Below are positions 4,667 to 5,034 of a stretch of DNA of 5,034 nucleotides, in pieces. Made by a program: the position numbers and the translations under genes. The notes under the pieces are model-generated. The model did not search any database, was not told where the DNA came from, and saw only the letters and a list, made by a program, of their open reading frames with translations. Numbering within the stretch: the stretch's first letter is position 1; every line of letters begins with the position of its first letter. The stretch is from XYD2-FULL-39-9 sp964363685 (GTDB taxonomy: Bacteria > Patescibacteriota > Patescibacteriia > Magasanikbacterales > GWA2-37-8): positions 1-5,034 of the forward strand of contig CAYIJG010000068.1 of NCBI GenBank assembly GCA_964363685.1. Direction: 5' to 3'.

Positions 4667-5017
4667 ATGTCTAGAAGTTTAAAAAAAGGTCCTTACGTTG
4701 ATCCTCGAGTACTAAGCAAAGTTTTGAAGATGAAAGCTAGTGGCAAAAGAATGCCAATCAAAACTTGGTCTAGAGCTTGTGTGATTTCTCCGGAAATGGT
4801 TGCAACAACCTTTTTAGTGCACAATGGCAAAGATTTTCTCACAGTACTAATTGATGAAAATATGGTAGGGCATCGTTTGGGTGAATTTGCGCCAACCAAG
4901 AAGTTTATTCGCCATGGTGGTAAGATGGCTAAAGATCAGGAAGGAGCCGCTGCCGCCACCGCCGCTGTCGGGGCAAAACCTGCTCCAGCTGCCGGTGCAG
5001 GTGTAAAGAAAAAATAG
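4667..5017 (+). CDS. rpsS: 30S ribosomal protein S19 with Ala-rich C-terminal tail
   Basis: S19 binds the 30S head with S13 and contacts tRNA and the large subunit through intersubunit bridges. The product has 116 residues against about 92 in E. coli. The core is typical: MSRSLKKGPYVDPRVLSKVL, TWSRACVISPEMVATTFLVH, NGKDFLTVLIDENMVGHRLG, EFAPTKKFIRHGGKMAKD. From about residue 92 a tail rich in Ala, Pro, Gly and Lys follows (GAAAATAAVGAKPAPAAGAG then VKKK). The DNA encoding it is visibly richer in G+C than the rest of the gene. The gene follows rplB by 31 nt of A/T-rich sequence, longer than the 8-nt gaps before it, with no Shine-Dalgarno motif. The stop is TAG. The last 17 bases of the window hold no start codon; rplV would be expected next. 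Confidence 0.97.
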   Translation: MSRSLKKGPYVDPRVLSKVLKMKASGKRMPIKTWSRACVISPEMVATTFLVHNGKDFLTVLIDENMVGHRLGEFAPTKKFIRHGGKMAKDQEGAAAATAAVGAKPAPAAGAGVKKK

Positions 5018-5034
5018 TTTTAATAAAACAGCGC

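Noticed and set aside
1..5034. UGA recoding (glycine code of Gracilibacteria/Absconditabacteria)
   Set aside because: No in-frame TGA occurs in any of the seven genes, glycine uses GGN codons throughout, and all stops are TAA or TAG.

Overview
The window is a stretch of a bacterial translation-gene cluster, all on the + strand, in the classic str/S10 order: tuf (5' end cut off by the window edge), rpsJ, a 332-nt gap, then rplC, rplD, rplW, rplB and rpsS. The next gene, expected to be rplV, would begin just beyond the right edge. The products are elongation factor Tu and ribosomal proteins S10, L3, L4, L23, L2 and S19. All are clearly recognisable and look intact apart from the truncated tuf.

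Organism (inference): a bacterium, most likely of the Candidate Phyla Radiation/Patescibacteria (Parcubacteria-like). The reasons are AT-rich DNA, starts with no Shine-Dalgarno motif, very short all-A/T spacers, and low-complexity tails on several ribosomal proteins (a 70-residue Lys-rich N-terminus on L23, an Ala-rich C-terminus on S19, a Thr-rich N-terminus on S10). Stops are TAA or TAG only. TGA occurs neither as a stop nor in frame, so the UGA-glycine code of Gracilibacteria/Absconditabacteria is not in use.

Layout: tuf ends at 1178. A perfect 28-bp GC-rich palindrome (1189-1216) fills most of the 50-nt gap before rpsJ (1229-1585). A near-consensus sigma70-type promoter (TTGACA, 17 nt, TAAAAT; 1589-1617) starts four nt after the rpsJ stop. 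It would produce a leader of about 290 nt ahead of rplC. The leader contains several hairpins, including a 12-bp stem with four consecutive G-U pairs, and ends in a terminator-like hairpin with a T6 tract (1825-1880) only 37 nt before the rplC start. Genes rplC to rpsS (1918-5017) follow with spacers of 8, 8, 8 and 31 nt and would be co-transcribed.

How it works together: EF-Tu delivers aminoacyl-tRNA to the ribosome, and the other products are structural parts of its two subunits. The promoter, folded leader and pre-gene terminator suggest that the rplC operon is separated from tuf-rpsJ and controlled by transcription attenuation, perhaps by an encoded ribosomal protein such as L4. That idea is inference; the sequence elements themselves are directly visible. 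The leader is the most interesting part of an otherwise conventional window.
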